A stretch of 53,455 nucleotides of DNA from Rhodococcus zopfii NBRC 100606 = JCM 9919 (GCF_001895025.1 NZ_BCXI01000049.1:1-53455); one strand, 5' to 3'; positions 24,390 through 35,348 are shown, counted from the first letter of the stretch. The notes: generated by a model from the letters alone, not told the origin. A program made the numbers and translations.

Positions 24390-25507
24390 CGGACGATGCT
24401 GCTCTGGCCGCCGAGATCGCCTCGGCCGCAGGCGAACTGTTGCTGACTGTGCGGGCCACCGAGGCCGATGCCCTGAGCGGGCGCGAACTCGGCCGTCGCG
24501 GCGACCACGACGCCAATGTTCTCATCCTGGGCCTGCTCGCCGAGCACCGTCCCGGTGATGCCGTGCTCTCCGAGGAGTCCGCGGACGACCCGGCCCGCGT
24601 CGACGCCGACCGGGTCTGGATCATCGACCCGCTCGACGGATCCAAGGAATACGGGATGCTCGGCCACACCGACTGGGCGGTGCACGTGGCGCTGTGGGAG
24701 GCCGGCCGCGGCCTGACCGCCGGCGCGGTCGCCCAACCCGGCCTGGGCGCCGTCTACAGCACGGACGACACACCGGTCGTCGAGCGGCGCCCGCTCGGTG
24801 ACGGCCGGCCCCGCATCGTGATCAGCGGCAGTCGGCCGCCCGAGTTCGTCGGCGACGTGGCCCGCGCCGTGGGCGCCGACCTCGTGCCCATGGGCTCGGC
24901 CGGCGCGAAGGCCATGGCCGTCCTGCGTGGGGAGGTCGACGCGTACGTTCACGCCGGCGGCCAGTGGGAGTGGGACTCGGCGGCGCCGGTCGCCGTCGCG
25001 CGGGCCGCCGGGTTGTTCTGCGCGCGGATCGACGGCACCGCGCTCGAATACAACCGCCCCCACCCGTACCTGCCGGATCTGGTGATCTGCCGGCCGGACT
25101 GGGCGCCGACGCTCATGGCGGCGGTCGCCGAGCACGCGACCGCGCCGACGGACAGCCCACGGGTCGCGATGGCCCGCGTCTACATCCGATCGCTGATCAG
25201 CCACGACGCGTCGCACGTGCGCCTGGCCGCGGACGCCTGGCGGGTGGAGAACGGGCAGCGCACCGGCGACACCGGCGCCGAGATCCGGGAACGGCTCGAG
25301 CACGGCCCGGAGTATCTGCCGATCCGCCGTGTCCGGGACCTGACGTTCCACGAGTGGGGCAACGACGTCGTGGCGCGTTTCCTGCTGGACATCGACGCCG
25401 GCCGCGGTGCCGACCTGACGGTGTCGGTCACCGAGCACTTCGACATCCCGGCGGGGGAGATCCGTTCGATTCTCGCGATAATCGAGCCTCATGGGGGGAA
25501 TAGTTGA
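24386..25507 (+). CDS. cysQ: 3'-phosphoadenosine 5'-phosphate phosphatase CysQ with C-terminal NTF2-like domain
   Basis: Residues 1 to about 255 form an inositol-monophosphatase-fold CysQ. The metal-binding residues are in LSEESADDP and WIIDPLDGSKEYGML, and WEWDSAAPVAVA is near the end. It removes the 3'-phosphate from PAP, the product of PAPS-dependent sulfotransferases. Residues of about 260-373 are an extra domain (RVYIRSLISHDASHVRLAAD, then WRVENGQRTG and VTEHFDIPAGEIRSILAIIE) resembling NTF2/SnoaL-like (DUF8021-type) folds. A typical CysQ is about 250 residues, so the 373-residue length is a fusion. The ATG overlaps the cysNC stop. Confidence 0.88.
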   Translation: MTDDAALAAEIASAAGELLLTVRATEADALSGRELGRRGDHDANVLILGLLAEHRPGDAVLSEESADDPARVDADRVWIIDPLDGSKEYGMLGHTDWAVHVALWEAGRGLTAGAVAQPGLGAVYSTDDTPVVERRPLGDGRPRIVISGSRPPEFVGDVARAVGADLVPMGSAGAKAMAVLRGEVDAYVHAGGQWEWDSAAPVAVARAAGLFCARIDGTALEYNRPHPYLPDLVICRPDWAPTLMAAVAEHATAPTDSPRVAMARVYIRSLISHDASHVRLAADAWRVENGQRTGDTGAEIRERLEHGPEYLPIRRVRDLTFHEWGNDVVARFLLDIDAGRGADLTVSVTEHFDIPAGEIRSILAIIEPHGGNS

Positions 25508-25566
25508 ACCCTTTGCGCTAGCGTCGAGGAGAAGATGCAGTAGTGCAGATTTCGGAGGCGGCAAAT

Positions 25567-26565
25567 ATGGAACAGTTCAACGAAGCCCGGGACATCGGGG
25601 ACGGCATCCACGCGATCCCCGTTCCCGTCTCGGACCTGCCGGTCGGCGACACCCAGGTCTACGCGATCGAGTCCCCACGCGGCGTGATCCTCGTGGACGT
25701 GGGCTGGAACAACGACACCTCCTGGAATGCGCTGCAATCCGGGCTCGCTTCCGCCGGGCTGTCGGTGACCGACGTCGAGGGGGTGGTCGTCACCCACTTC
25801 CATCCCGACCACGTCGGTCTCACCGGCCGCATCCGTGAAGCATCCGGATGCTGGGTCGGCATGCACGAAGCAGACTTCGAGCAGCTCGGGCACATGATGG
25901 CCGGCCACGACTGGACGAACCGGGAACTCGACCAGTGGATCAAGGCCGGAGCGCCCGCCGAGCAGATCGACGAATTCCTCGCCGCCGGCCGCGACCGCGA
26001 CGGTGTCCCGGACGAGCAGCCGGACCGGATCCTGAAGACCGACGAGGTGATCCCGCTCGCCGGACGCACCCTGCGCACCGTGTTCACCCCCGGCCACACC
26101 CCCGGCCACGCCTGCTTCTACATCGAGGAACACGGCATCCTCTTCAGCGGCGACCACGTGCTCGCCAAGACCACCCCGCACATCGGCGAATTCGACTTCC
26201 CCGTCGCCGAACGCGACGCGCTGGGGGAGTTCCTCGACTCGCTGCGCGCCGTCGCGGCCCTGCCCGCCCGGCGCACCCTGCCCGCGCACCGGCAACCCAT
26301 CGACGACCTCGCCGCCCGGACCGAAGCGCTCGTCGAACATCACGAACGCCGCCTCGACGACCTCTACGATTCATTCGGGGACGAGGAGCTGACGTTGTGG
26401 CAGGCCACCGAACGCATGACGTGGTACCGGCCGTGGCACGAAACCCCGCCGCGCGGCAAGCAGATGGCCATGTCCGAAGGCTCGGCGCACATCCGTCACC
26501 TCATCGAGCGGGGACGCGCCCGCCGCGTCCCCGGGACCGACCCGGCGCGGTTCGTCCGCGTGTGA
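25567..26565 (+). CDS. MBL-fold metallo-hydrolase
   Basis: The 332-residue protein has the metallo-beta-lactamase metal motif THFHPDHVGL (about residues 76-85), then TPGHTPGHACFYIEE, LFSGDHVLAK and LPAHRQPIDD, supplying the full His/Asp ligand set for two metals. The C-terminal winged-helix-like part (TLWQATERMTWYRP) resembles LACTB2-type hydrolases. The substrate is unknown; thioesters or lactones are possible. ATG at 25567 has GGAGG eight bases upstream; GTG at 25543 would add eight residues. It starts 59 bases after cysQ and may belong to the same transcript. Confidence 0.85.
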   Translation: MEQFNEARDIGDGIHAIPVPVSDLPVGDTQVYAIESPRGVILVDVGWNNDTSWNALQSGLASAGLSVTDVEGVVVTHFHPDHVGLTGRIREASGCWVGMHEADFEQLGHMMAGHDWTNRELDQWIKAGAPAEQIDEFLAAGRDRDGVPDEQPDRILKTDEVIPLAGRTLRTVFTPGHTPGHACFYIEEHGILFSGDHVLAKTTPHIGEFDFPVAERDALGEFLDSLRAVAALPARRTLPAHRQPIDDLAARTEALVEHHERRLDDLYDSFGDEELTLWQATERMTWYRPWHETPPRGKQMAMSEGSAHIRHLIERGRARRVPGTDPARFVRV

Positions 26566-26581
26566 ATCCGAGAGGACAGCG

Positions 26582-26947
26582 ATGACACCCGAACAGCTCG
26601 TCACCGAGTTCTGCGCCGCCTGGGCAGAACCGGACCCGGCCACGCTCGCCGCGTACTTCACCGACGACGCCGTCTACCACAACATTCCGATGGAGGCGGT
26701 CCACGGCCGCGCCGCGATCGAGGAGTTCGTCACCGGGTTCGTCGCCGCGTTCGGCGGCATCGACTTCCGCATCCACCGGCAGGTCGCGAACGGCAACGTC
26801 GTCCTCAACGAACGCACCGACGTGTTCACGATGAATGGGCGCACGATCGAACTGCCCGTCATGGGGTCGTTCGAGGTGGTCGACGGGAAGATCGCCGCGT
26901 GGCGGGACTACTTCGACATGGGACCGCTCACCACCCCCGCCGGGTAG
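26582..26947 (+). CDS. limonene-1,2-epoxide hydrolase-family protein (EphG-like)
   Basis: The 121-residue protein has the SnoaL/NTF2-like fold of limonene-epoxide hydrolases. The active-site set is visible: Tyr32 and Asn34 in VYHNIP, Arg78 and Asp80 in NERTDV, and Asp109 in WRDYFD. Such enzymes open epoxides by one-step water attack; the mycobacterial relative EphG acts on cholesterol epoxide. That fits the possible steroid theme of the neighbouring genes but is inference. It starts 16 bases after the MBL gene with GAGGAC upstream. A strong terminator follows. Confidence 0.88.
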   Translation: MTPEQLVTEFCAAWAEPDPATLAAYFTDDAVYHNIPMEAVHGRAAIEEFVTGFVAAFGGIDFRIHRQVANGNVVLNERTDVFTMNGRTIELPVMGSFEVVDGKIAAWRDYFDMGPLTTPAG

Positions 26948-26979
26948 CGGAGGAGTCCGCACCGAGAGCCGGCAGCCGA

Positions 26980-27023
26980 AAACACCAGGCCCCGCTTCGA
27001 ATACGAAGCGGGGCCTGGTGTTT
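26980..27023. terminator. strong bidirectional intrinsic terminator
   Basis: A perfect 20-bp stem (26980-26999 with 27004-27023) and a four-base loop end in T-runs on both strands. It separates the rightward cysQ/MBL/hydrolase genes from the leftward tRNA gene. Confidence 0.9.
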
Positions 27024-27027
27024 GTGG

Positions 27028-27100
27028 TGCCCTCGGCAGGATTCGAACCTGCGACTTCTTGCTCCGGAGGCAAGCGCTCTATCCCCTGAGCTACGAGGGC
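27028..27100 (-). tRNA. tRNA-Arg (anticodon CCG)
   Basis: Read on the minus strand, acceptor arm GCCCTCG/CGAGGGC, D-arm GCTC/GAGC, anticodon stem CTTGC/GCAAG with loop CTCCGGA, and T-arm GCAGG/CCTGC with TTCGAAT are all paired. The anticodon CCG reads CGG. The CCA end is not encoded. It is a 73-base elongator tRNA, and its 3' end lies only four bases from the bidirectional terminator. Confidence 0.95.
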
Positions 27101-27203
27101 AATCCGGGCCCACCGGCTGACCGGCGGTGCGGAGTTAGCCTAGCGCATTGTTGCCCATACGCCACATCGCCTGGTCAGCAGCGGTTTTTCGGCCCGGATC
27201 GCG

Positions 27204-27902
27204 TCAATTCATCGGCAGTGGCTGCGCGCCGCGCTCGGCGAGCATCGAGGCTATCAACTGCGATTCGCCCGTCTGCGTGTCGACCATCGTCTGCGCCAGC
27301 GTCCGCACCGCGGGGGTCTCGCCGTGCTCGGCTCCATACCCCATCATCGGCAGCCCGCCTTCGTGGTGCCGCAGCATCAACTGCAGGAACAGCACATCGA
27401 GTTCCGGACCCGACGCGGCCCGCAACGCCGCCAGCTCCTGCGAGGTCGCCATGCCCGGCATCGGAGCCGACCCGCCGGCCGAACCGTGGCCCGCGGCATG
27501 TTCGCCGTGCATGTGCTCGGCGTCGTCGCTCATCCACATCATGTACTCGCCGGTGGGCAGCGGCGCCCGGTCCCACAGCGACAGCCAGCCCTGCATCTGA
27601 CCGACCTGGTTCTGCTGCGTGGTGAGAATGTCGTACGCCAGATTCTGCACCCGCTGATCCGTCGACCCGGTCAGGGCGATCGTGGCCATTTCGATCGCCT
27701 GGTTGTGGTGCACGCTCATGTCCTGGGAGAAACCCACATCCACGGAATCGGCCGCCGGAACCTCCTGCGCATCCCCGCGGGGAATCAGGAAACCGATCAG
27801 GAAACCGACCGCGAGCGCGGCGATCAGTCCGAGCACCACCAGTATCCGCCCCTGACCCGCGCCGCGGGCCGCCTGCTCCTGCACAACGCCGACGTCACTC
27901 AT
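27204..27902 (-). CDS. DUF305-domain membrane-anchored protein
   Basis: The 232-residue protein has one N-terminal membrane segment (about 20-41, ILVVLGLIAALAVGFLIGFL). An exported DUF305 domain follows with the paired His motifs DMSVHHNQAIEMATIA and QLMLRHHEGGLPMMGYG. The middle is rich in Met and His (MMWMSDDAEHMHGEHAAGH), which suggests metal, perhaps copper, binding. DUF305 proteins are four-helix (ferritin-like) exported proteins of uncertain role. The start overlaps the stop of the DUF3105 gene (ATGA), so the two are made together. Confidence 0.88.
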   Translation of the reverse strand: MSDVGVVQEQAARGAGQGRILVVLGLIAALAVGFLIGFLIPRGDAQEVPAADSVDVGFSQDMSVHHNQAIEMATIALTGSTDQRVQNLAYDILTTQQNQVGQMQGWLSLWDRAPLPTGEYMMWMSDDAEHMHGEHAAGHGSAGGSAPMPGMATSQELAALRAASGPELDVLFLQLMLRHHEGGLPMMGYGAEHGETPAVRTLAQTMVDTQTGESQLIASMLAERGAQPLPMN

Positions 27903-28738
27903 CGTCCGCTCCCCGCCGGAGCCTGCATGTCGGTCTGCACCTCGGAGGCGTCGAGGGTTCCGCCGTCCATCGCCACGGCGTTCGCGCCGGGATCCGACGG
28001 ATCGAACGGCGGCGGATTCGCCGGATCGTACGAGCCTGGGATCGTCGCGCAGCTCGCACCGACCTCCGGGTACACGTACCTGTTCTGGCGCAGCGAGGCG
28101 ATGAACTGGTCGATCCGCTCGTCGCCGGCGGAATCGACCGCGAGCTGATGACCCCAGGACTGCAGCGAGATCGGCGAGGTCTGGCCCGGGTACGGGGACA
28201 TCATGGTGTAGGACTTGCCGTCGACCTTCGCGGTGAGCGTGTCGATTCCCGCGGCGTCGACGAGATCCGGATTGTAGGTGATCCACACCGCACCGTGCTC
28301 GAGCGAATGCACCGCGTTCTCCGTGCGGATCGCTTCGGGATAGACGGTGCCCGTGCACGTGGCCCAGATCGCGTCGTGCGGGCCACCGAACGGCGGGGTC
28401 CGGTCGTAGGCGACGCGTTGCGTCGAATCGATGTGCTGCCCGGCGGGATAGTCGACTGTGACGATGCCCTCGAGCGCGGTCGACGGATCCTGATTCGACT
28501 CGGACGGCGTCCACGCCGCCAGCTGCTGCTGACCCTGGTACTTCGGGACGATGCTCACCGCGATCACTGCGATCAGCACGGCGACGACCGCGACGCCGCC
28601 GATCACCATCCACGGGATCTGACGCTGCTTGGGAAGGCCGCGGCCCCCGCCGCTCTTCTTCGCGGCGGCCGAGATGGCCTTCGCGGACTTGGCCCCGGGC
28701 TTCTTGCCGGAGCCACCGTTAACCGAACCGCTGGGCAT
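27899..28738 (-). CDS. DUF3105-domain membrane protein
   Basis: The 279-residue protein has a basic cytoplasmic N-terminus, one transmembrane helix (about 42-64, PWMVIGGVAVVAVLIAVIAV) and an exported DUF3105 domain. The domain has GQHIDSTQRVAYDRTPPFGG, the ATCTGTVYPEAI Cys, and VHSLEHGAVWITYNP. The conserved His/Glu in HSLEHG suggest metal binding or catalysis, but the function is unknown. It is the first gene of a two-gene operon with DUF305. It is divergent from argS. Confidence 0.88.
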   Translation of the reverse strand: MPSGSVNGGSGKKPGAKSAKAISAAAKKSGGGRGLPKQRQIPWMVIGGVAVVAVLIAVIAVSIVPKYQGQQQLAAWTPSESNQDPSTALEGIVTVDYPAGQHIDSTQRVAYDRTPPFGGPHDAIWATCTGTVYPEAIRTENAVHSLEHGAVWITYNPDLVDAAGIDTLTAKVDGKSYTMMSPYPGQTSPISLQSWGHQLAVDSAGDERIDQFIASLRQNRYVYPEVGASCATIPGSYDPANPPPFDPSDPGANAVAMDGGTLDASEVQTDMQAPAGSGR

Positions 28739-28857
28739 CGCTGGTTGCTCTTTCGATCGAATGGACAACGAGGCCGCGGCCCCCACGGCCGCAGGTCCCC
28801 ACAACTGTACGGGCGTGCTCATGCGGGGCACCGTCGGTGCGCGTCGGGCCCAGCCAA

Positions 28858-28863
28858 TAGGAT
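28858..28863 (+). promoter_or_regulatory. candidate -10 element of argS (leaderless type)
   Basis: TAGGAT lies eight bases before the argS GTG, and there is no Shine-Dalgarno sequence between them (GAACTCCT is not purine-rich). The arrangement matches that before the AtpI-like and murA genes. Confidence 0.4.
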
Positions 28864-28871
28864 GAACTCCT

Positions 28872-30524
28872 GTGACTCCTGCCGACCTTGCCGAATTGCT
28901 CCACGGAACCGCTGCGAGGGTGCTCGCCGAGCGTGACCTCGACGTGTCCGTCCTGCCCGAGACCCTCACCGTCGAGCGGCCCCGGAACCCGGAGCACGGC
29001 GACTATGCGACCAACGTGGCGATGCAGGTCGCGAAGAAGGCCGGTGTGAACCCGCGCGAGCTCGCAACCTGGCTCGCCGAAGCTCTCACCGCCGCGGACG
29101 GTATCGACTCCGCCGACGTCGCGGGACCGGGCTTCCTCAACATCCGACTCGCCGCCGATGCGCAGGGTGCGATCGTCGCGAAGGTGCTCACCGAGCTCAC
29201 GGCGTACGGCAACGCCGACGCGCTCGCCGGACGCAAGATCAACCTCGAGTTCGTGTCGGCGAACCCGACCGGCCCGATCCACCTCGGCGGCACCCGCTGG
29301 GCCGCCGTCGGCGACGCGCTCGGCCGGATCCTGTCGACGCAGGGCGCCGCGGTCACCCGCGAGTACTACTTCAACGACCACGGCGCGCAGATCGACCGTT
29401 TCACACGCTCGCTGATCGCCGCCGCCAAGGGCGAACCGGCCCCCGAGGACGGCTACGCCGGCGACTACATCCTCGACATCGCCGCCGAGGTCCAGAAGCA
29501 GGCGCCCGGCGCGCTCGAGCTGCCCGAGGCCGACCGGCACGAAACGTTCCGGTCCATCGGCGTCGACCTGATGTTCGCGCACATCAAGCGCACGCTGCAC
29601 GAATTCGGCGTCGACTTCGACGTGTACTTCCACGAGAACTCGCTGTTCGAGTCCGGTGCGGTCGACAAGGCCGTCGAGACGCTCAAGAGCTCCGGCAACC
29701 TGTACAGCGCCGACGGCGCGTGGTGGCTCAAGAGCACCGACTTCGGCGACGACAAGGACCGCGTCGTCATCAAGTCCGACGGCAACGCCGCCTACATCGC
29801 CGGCGACATCGCCTACTTCCAGGACAAGCGCTCGCGCGGCTTCGACCTGTGCATCTACATGCTCGGCGCCGACCACCACGGCTACATCGGCCGCCTCAAA
29901 GCCGCCGCCGCCGCGTTCGGCGACGACCCCGACACCGTCGAGGTCATGATCGGCCAGATGGTCAACCTCGTCCGCGACGGGCAGGCCGTGAAGATGAGCA
30001 AGCGCGCCGGCACCGTCATCACCCTCGACGACCTCGTCGAGGCGATCGGCGTGGACGCGGCCCGCTACGCACTCGTGCGTTCGTCGGTCGACCAGAGCAT
30101 CGACATCGACCTCGAACTGTGGACGTCGGCCGGCAACGAGAACCCGGTCTACTACGTGCAGTACGCGCACGCCCGTCTGTCGTCGATCGCGCGCAACGCC
30201 GCCGACCTGGGCCTCAGCGGCGAGGGTGCGAACCTCGCACTGCTCACCCACGACCGCGAAGGCGACCTGATCCGCACGATCGGCGAGTACCCGCGTGTCG
30301 TCGCGAAGGCCGCGGAACTACGCGAACCGCACCGGGTAGCGCGCTACCTCGAGGAACTCGCCGGCACCTACCACCGGTTCTACGACGCGTGCCGCATCCT
30401 CCCGCAGGGCGACGAGGAGCCCGGCGATCTGCACACCGCGCGGCTCGCACTGTGCGCGGCGGCACGCCAGGTTCTCGCCAACGGCCTCGGCCTGCTCGGT
30501 GTCAGCGCCCCGGAGCGGATGTGA
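28872..30524 (+). CDS. argS: arginyl-tRNA synthetase
   Basis: The 550-residue class I synthetase charges tRNA-Arg. It has the N-terminal additional domain, the HIGH-type motif [20 protein letters not shown] near residue 133 and the KMSKRAG loop near residue 374. The C-terminal anticodon-binding DALR domain ends [20 protein letters not shown]. The GTG start lies shortly after a -10-like hexamer. The stop overlaps the lysA GTG (ATGTGA), beginning a run of overlapping genes through thrC. Confidence 0.96.
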   Translation: MTPADLAELLHGTAARVLAERDLDVSVLPETLTVERPRNPEHGDYATNVAMQVAKKAGVNPRELATWLAEALTAADGIDSADVAGPGFLNIRLAADAQGAIVAKVLTELTAYGNADALAGRKINLEFVSANPTGPIHLGGTRWAAVGDALGRILSTQGAAVTREYYFNDHGAQIDRFTRSLIAAAKGEPAPEDGYAGDYILDIAAEVQKQAPGALELPEADRHETFRSIGVDLMFAHIKRTLHEFGVDFDVYFHENSLFESGAVDKAVETLKSSGNLYSADGAWWLKSTDFGDDKDRVVIKSDGNAAYIAGDIAYFQDKRSRGFDLCIYMLGADHHGYIGRLKAAAAAFGDDPDTVEVMIGQMVNLVRDGQAVKMSKRAGTVITLDDLVEAIGVDAARYALVRSSVDQSIDIDLELWTSAGNENPVYYVQYAHARLSSIARNAADLGLSGEGANLALLTHDREGDLIRTIGEYPRVVAKAAELREPHRVARYLEELAGTYHRFYDACRILPQGDEEPGDLHTARLALCAAARQVLANGLGLLGVSAPERM

Positions 30525-31942
30525 ACGCGCATCCTGCCGGTCCCCGGCACGCCGAGATCCCGCACGCACCAGGGCTGCCCGAGCGTCCCGCCACCACCGA
30601 CGAACTGAACGCGCTGCACCGGCAGGTGTGGCCGCGCGGCACGACGCGGGGCGACGACGGTGTCGTGCGCATCGCGGGGGTCCCGGTCACCGAACTCGCC
30701 GAGAAGTACGGCACCCCGCTGTTCGTGATCGACGAAGCGGACTTCCGGTCCCGGTGCCGCGAGATCGCCGCGGCTTTCGGCCCCGAAGCGAAGGTGCACT
30801 ACGCGTCCAAGGCGTTCCTGTGCACGGAGATCGCCCGCTGGGTGCATCAGGAGGGGCTGTGCCTCGACGTCGCGTCCGGCGGTGAACTCGCGGTCGCGCT
30901 GCACGCCGGGTTCCCCGCCGAGAAGATCGCGATGCACGGCAACAACAAGTCCGTCGCGGAACTGCGCACCGCGGTCGCGGCCGGCGTCGGGCACATCGTG
31001 CTCGACTCGATGGCCGAGATCGATCGGCTCGACGCGGTCGCCGGGGAAGCCGGTGTCGTCCAGGACGTGCTGATCCGCGTCACCGTCGGTGTCGAGGCGC
31101 ACACCCACGAGTTCATCTCCACCGCGCACGAGGATCAGAAGTTCGGTCTCTCGCTCGCCGGGGGCGTCGCGATGGCTGCCGTGCGCCGCGTGTTCGAGAC
31201 CGCCAACCTGCGGCTGGTGGGCCTGCACAGCCACATCGGCTCGCAGATCTTCGACGTCGACGGCTTCGAACTGGCCGCGCACCGGGTGATCGGCCTGCTC
31301 CGCGACATCGTCGCCGAGTTCGGCGTGGACAAGACCTCCCAGCTGAACATCGTCGACCTCGGCGGTGGTCTCGGGATCTCGTACGTGCCCAGCGACGACC
31401 CGCCGCCGGTCGACGAACTCGCCGCGAAGCTCCGCGACATCGTGCGGACCGAATCCGCACGGGTGGGGCTGCCCACCCCGACCCTGGCGGTCGAGCCGGG
31501 CCGGGCCATCGCCGGACCGGGCACGATCACCCTCTACGAGGTCGGCACGATCAAGGACGTCGCGGTCGCCGCGGGTCACAGCCGCCGCTACATCAGCGTC
31601 GACGGCGGCATGAGCGACAACATCCGTACCTCCCTGTACCAGGCCGAATACGAATCCCGGCTGGTCTCCCGCGTCAGCGACGCGGAACCGGTCGTCGCAC
31701 GGGTCGTCGGCAAGCACTGTGAGAGCGGTGACATCGTGATCCGCGACACCTGGATGCCCGGTGACGTGGCGGCCGGTGATTTGCTGGCCGTCGCCGCGAC
31801 CGGTGCATACTGCTATTCGATGTCCAGCAGGTACAACCTGCTGCCCCGTCCCGCCGTCGTGGCGGTCGAGGCCGGCGTTTCCCGCGTCGTCCTGCGTCGG
31901 GAAACCGTGGAAGATCTGCTGAGCTTGGAGGTTACGGAGTGA
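30521..31942 (+). CDS. lysA: diaminopimelate decarboxylase
   Basis: The 473-residue PLP enzyme (fold III) decarboxylates meso-diaminopimelate to lysine. The PLP-binding Lys97 lies in VHYASKAFL. Further family segments are [26 protein letters not shown], the phosphate-binding GGGLGISY, and the C-terminal [10 protein letters not shown] and [12 protein letters not shown] that complete the active site from the other subunit. The GTG overlaps the argS stop and its own stop overlaps the hom start (GTGA). Confidence 0.96.
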   Translation: MNAHPAGPRHAEIPHAPGLPERPATTDELNALHRQVWPRGTTRGDDGVVRIAGVPVTELAEKYGTPLFVIDEADFRSRCREIAAAFGPEAKVHYASKAFLCTEIARWVHQEGLCLDVASGGELAVALHAGFPAEKIAMHGNNKSVAELRTAVAAGVGHIVLDSMAEIDRLDAVAGEAGVVQDVLIRVTVGVEAHTHEFISTAHEDQKFGLSLAGGVAMAAVRRVFETANLRLVGLHSHIGSQIFDVDGFELAAHRVIGLLRDIVAEFGVDKTSQLNIVDLGGGLGISYVPSDDPPPVDELAAKLRDIVRTESARVGLPTPTLAVEPGRAIAGPGTITLYEVGTIKDVAVAAGHSRRYISVDGGMSDNIRTSLYQAEYESRLVSRVSDAEPVVARVVGKHCESGDIVIRDTWMPGDVAAGDLLAVAATGAYCYSMSSRYNLLPRPAVVAVEAGVSRVVLRRETVEDLLSLEVTE

Positions 31943-33264
31943 CGACCGAATCGGGGACCAGTCAGGCGCCGCGGCCAGTCGGCGTGGCGGTGCTCGGCCA
32001 CGGCACCGTCGGCGCCGAGGTCGTCCGCATCATCCGGGACGACGCGACCGATCTCGAGGCCCGCATCGGTGCGCCGCTCGAGCTGCGCGGCGTGGCGGTG
32101 CGCACCGTCTCGGAGGACCGCGGTATCCCGGTCGAGCTCCTCACCACCGACGCGGAATCCCTGATCGCCCGCGACGACGTCGACATCGTCGTCGAGGTCA
32201 TCGGCGGCATCGACCTGCCCCGCAAGCTGGTGCGCGCCGCGCTCGACGCCGGCAAGTCCGTGGTCACCGCCAACAAGGCGCTGCTGGCCGAGTACACCGG
32301 TGAACTGGCGGAGGCCGCCGAGGCCAAGCACGTCGACCTGTACTTCGAGGCCGCCGTCGCCGGTGCGATCCCGGTGATCCGCCCGTTGACGCAGTCCCTG
32401 GCAGGCGACCGCGTCAACCGCGTGATCGGCATCGTCAACGGCACCACCAACTACATCCTGTCGGCGATGGACGAGACCGGAGCCGACTACGCCGAGGCGC
32501 TCGCCGAGGCAGGCCGGCTCGGGTACGCCGAGGCCGACCCGACCGCGGACGTCGAGGGCTTCGACGCCGCTTCCAAGGCCGCCATCCTCGCATCCATCGC
32601 GTTTCACACCCGCGTCACCGCCGGCGACGTGTACCGCGAGGGCATCTCGAAGATCAGTGCCGCCGATCTCACGTCCGCTCGCGCGCTGAACTGCAACGTC
32701 AAGCTCCTCGCGATCTGTGAGCGCATCACCACCGACGACGGCAAGGACAAGGTCTCGGCGCGGGTCTACCCGGCACTGGTGCCGCGGGAGCATCCGCTCG
32801 CGAGTGTGTCCGGCGCGTTCAACGCCGTGGTCGTCGAAGCCGAGGCCTCGGGTCGGCTGATGTTCTACGGCCAGGGTGCCGGGGGCGCCCCCACCGCGTC
32901 CGCGGTGATGGGCGACCTCGTGATGGCCGCGCGCAACCGCGTGCAGGGCGGTCGCGGTCCGCGCGAATCGAAGTACGCGGATCTCGAGATCGCGCCGATG
33001 AGCGAGATCGTGACGCGCTATTACGTGAACCTGCAGGTCGCAGACCGGGCAGGTGTGCTCTCCGCCGTGGCCGCCGAGTTCGCCAAACGTGGGGTCAGCA
33101 TCTCCGCCGTGCGCCAGGAAGGCGCCGGGAACGGTGCACGCCTGGTGGTGCTCACGCACCGCGCCACCGACGAAGCGTTGTCGAGTACGGTCGCAGCACT
33201 CGACGAGCTCGAATCCGTAACTGCTGTGACCAGTGTCCTGAGACTGGAGGGATCCGCCGAATGA
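31939..33264 (+). CDS. hom: homoserine dehydrogenase
   Basis: The 441-residue enzyme reduces aspartate semialdehyde to homoserine. It has [17 protein letters not shown] at the N-terminus (dinucleotide loop), [12 protein letters not shown], and the catalytic region INGTT-like [16 protein letters not shown] with [22 protein letters not shown]-terminal ACT domain (about 356-430, [19 protein letters not shown]) predicts feedback control by threonine. It overlaps lysA upstream and thrC downstream by four bases each. Confidence 0.96.
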   Translation: MTTESGTSQAPRPVGVAVLGHGTVGAEVVRIIRDDATDLEARIGAPLELRGVAVRTVSEDRGIPVELLTTDAESLIARDDVDIVVEVIGGIDLPRKLVRAALDAGKSVVTANKALLAEYTGELAEAAEAKHVDLYFEAAVAGAIPVIRPLTQSLAGDRVNRVIGIVNGTTNYILSAMDETGADYAEALAEAGRLGYAEADPTADVEGFDAASKAAILASIAFHTRVTAGDVYREGISKISAADLTSARALNCNVKLLAICERITTDDGKDKVSARVYPALVPREHPLASVSGAFNAVVVEAEASGRLMFYGQGAGGAPTASAVMGDLVMAARNRVQGGRGPRESKYADLEIAPMSEIVTRYYVNLQVADRAGVLSAVAAEFAKRGVSISAVRQEGAGNGARLVVLTHRATDEALSSTVAALDELESVTAVTSVLRLEGSAE

Positions 33265-34352
33265 GCGCGGCCGAGAAGAACACCACCCCCGTGCACACGC
33301 CGTGGCCGGGCCTGATCGAGGCGTACCGCTCTCGACTGCCGATCGGTGAAGGCTGGAAGACGGTGACGCTGCGCGAGGGTGCTACGCCGCTGCTGCCGGC
33401 TCCCCGCCTCTCCGAGATCACCGGCTGCGACGTCCACGTCAAGGTCGAGGGCCTCAACCCCACCGGCTCCTTCAAGGACCGGGGTATGACGATGGCCGTC
33501 ACCGAGGCGTTGGCGACCGGCAAGCAGGCGGTGCTGTGTGCATCCACCGGCAACACCTCCGCGTCGGCCGCCGCGTACGCGTCCCGCGCCGGCATCGGCT
33601 GCGCGGTGCTCGTGCCGCAGGGCAAGATCGCCATGGGCAAGCTCGCCCAGGCCGTCATGCACGGTGCGACGATCGTGCAGGTCGAAGGAAACTTCGACGA
33701 CTGCCTCGAGTTGGCTCGCAAGACAACCGCCGAGTTCCCGACGATCGGACTGGTCAACTCCGTCAACCCGGTCCGCATCGAGGGCCAGAAGACCGCTGCG
33801 TTCGAGATCGTCGACGCCCTCGGTGACGCTCCCGACGTGCACGTGCTCCCGGTGGGCAACGCGGGCAACATCACGGCGTACTGGAAGGGCTACTCCGAGT
33901 ACTTCGCCGACGGCGTGAGCACCCGCCGTCCGCGCATGCTCGGTGTGCAGGCCGCCGGTGCGGCCCCGCTCGTGCTGGGGCACCCGGTCAAGGATCCGGA
34001 AACGATCGCCACGGCCATCCGGATCGGTGCCCCCGCTTCGTGGCACGGTGCGGTCACGGCGAAGGAGGAGTCGGGCGGCGCGTTCCGCGCAGCCACCGAC
34101 GACGAGATCCTCGAGGCGTACCACCTGCTCGCGAAGTCCGAGTCGATCTTCGTCGAGCCGGCCTCCGCCGCGTCGATCGCGGGTCTGCTCGCCGCAAGCA
34201 AGGAGGGCTGGCTGCCGCGCGGCCTGCGGGTCGTGTGCACCGTCACCGGCAACGGGCTCAAGGACCCGGACACCGCGTTGCGCGACGTTCCCGTGGTGCA
34301 GCCGATCCCGGTCGACCCGGTTGCTGTGGCCTCGGCACTCGAGTTGGTCTAG
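33261..34352 (+). CDS. thrC: threonine synthase
   Basis: The 363-residue PLP enzyme turns O-phosphohomoserine into threonine. The PLP-linked Lys72 is in [36 protein letters not shown] and [17 protein letters not shown] bind the cofactor phosphate and ring. The short length is typical of the bacterial class found in actinobacteria. The ATG overlaps the hom stop (ATGA). A 15-bp tandem duplication lies between this gene and thrB. Confidence 0.96.
   Translation: MSAAEKNTTPVHTPWPGLIEAYRSRLPIGEGWKTVTLREGATPLLPAPRLSEITGCDVHVKVEGLNPTGSFKDRGMTMAVTEALATGKQAVLCASTGNTSASAAAYASRAGIGCAVLVPQGKIAMGKLAQAVMHGATIVQVEGNFDDCLELARKTTAEFPTIGLVNSVNPVRIEGQKTAAFEIVDALGDAPDVHVLPVGNAGNITAYWKGYSEYFADGVSTRRPRMLGVQAAGAAPLVLGHPVKDPETIATAIRIGAPASWHGAVTAKEESGGAFRAATDDEILEAYHLLAKSESIFVEPASAASIAGLLAASKEGWLPRGLRVVCTVTGNGLKDPDTALRDVPVVQPIPVDPVAVASALELV

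Positions 34353-35348
<996 letters not shown>

Noticed and set aside
25559-25572. A third copy of the CGGTACATATTTG element before the MBL gene
   Set aside because: Only the eight bases CAAATATG match and they overlap the start codon; the flanking bases that define the palindrome are absent.
27028-27100. tRNA-Arg as an integration site
   Set aside because: No integrase gene and no repeated copy of the tRNA 3' end were noticed nearby.
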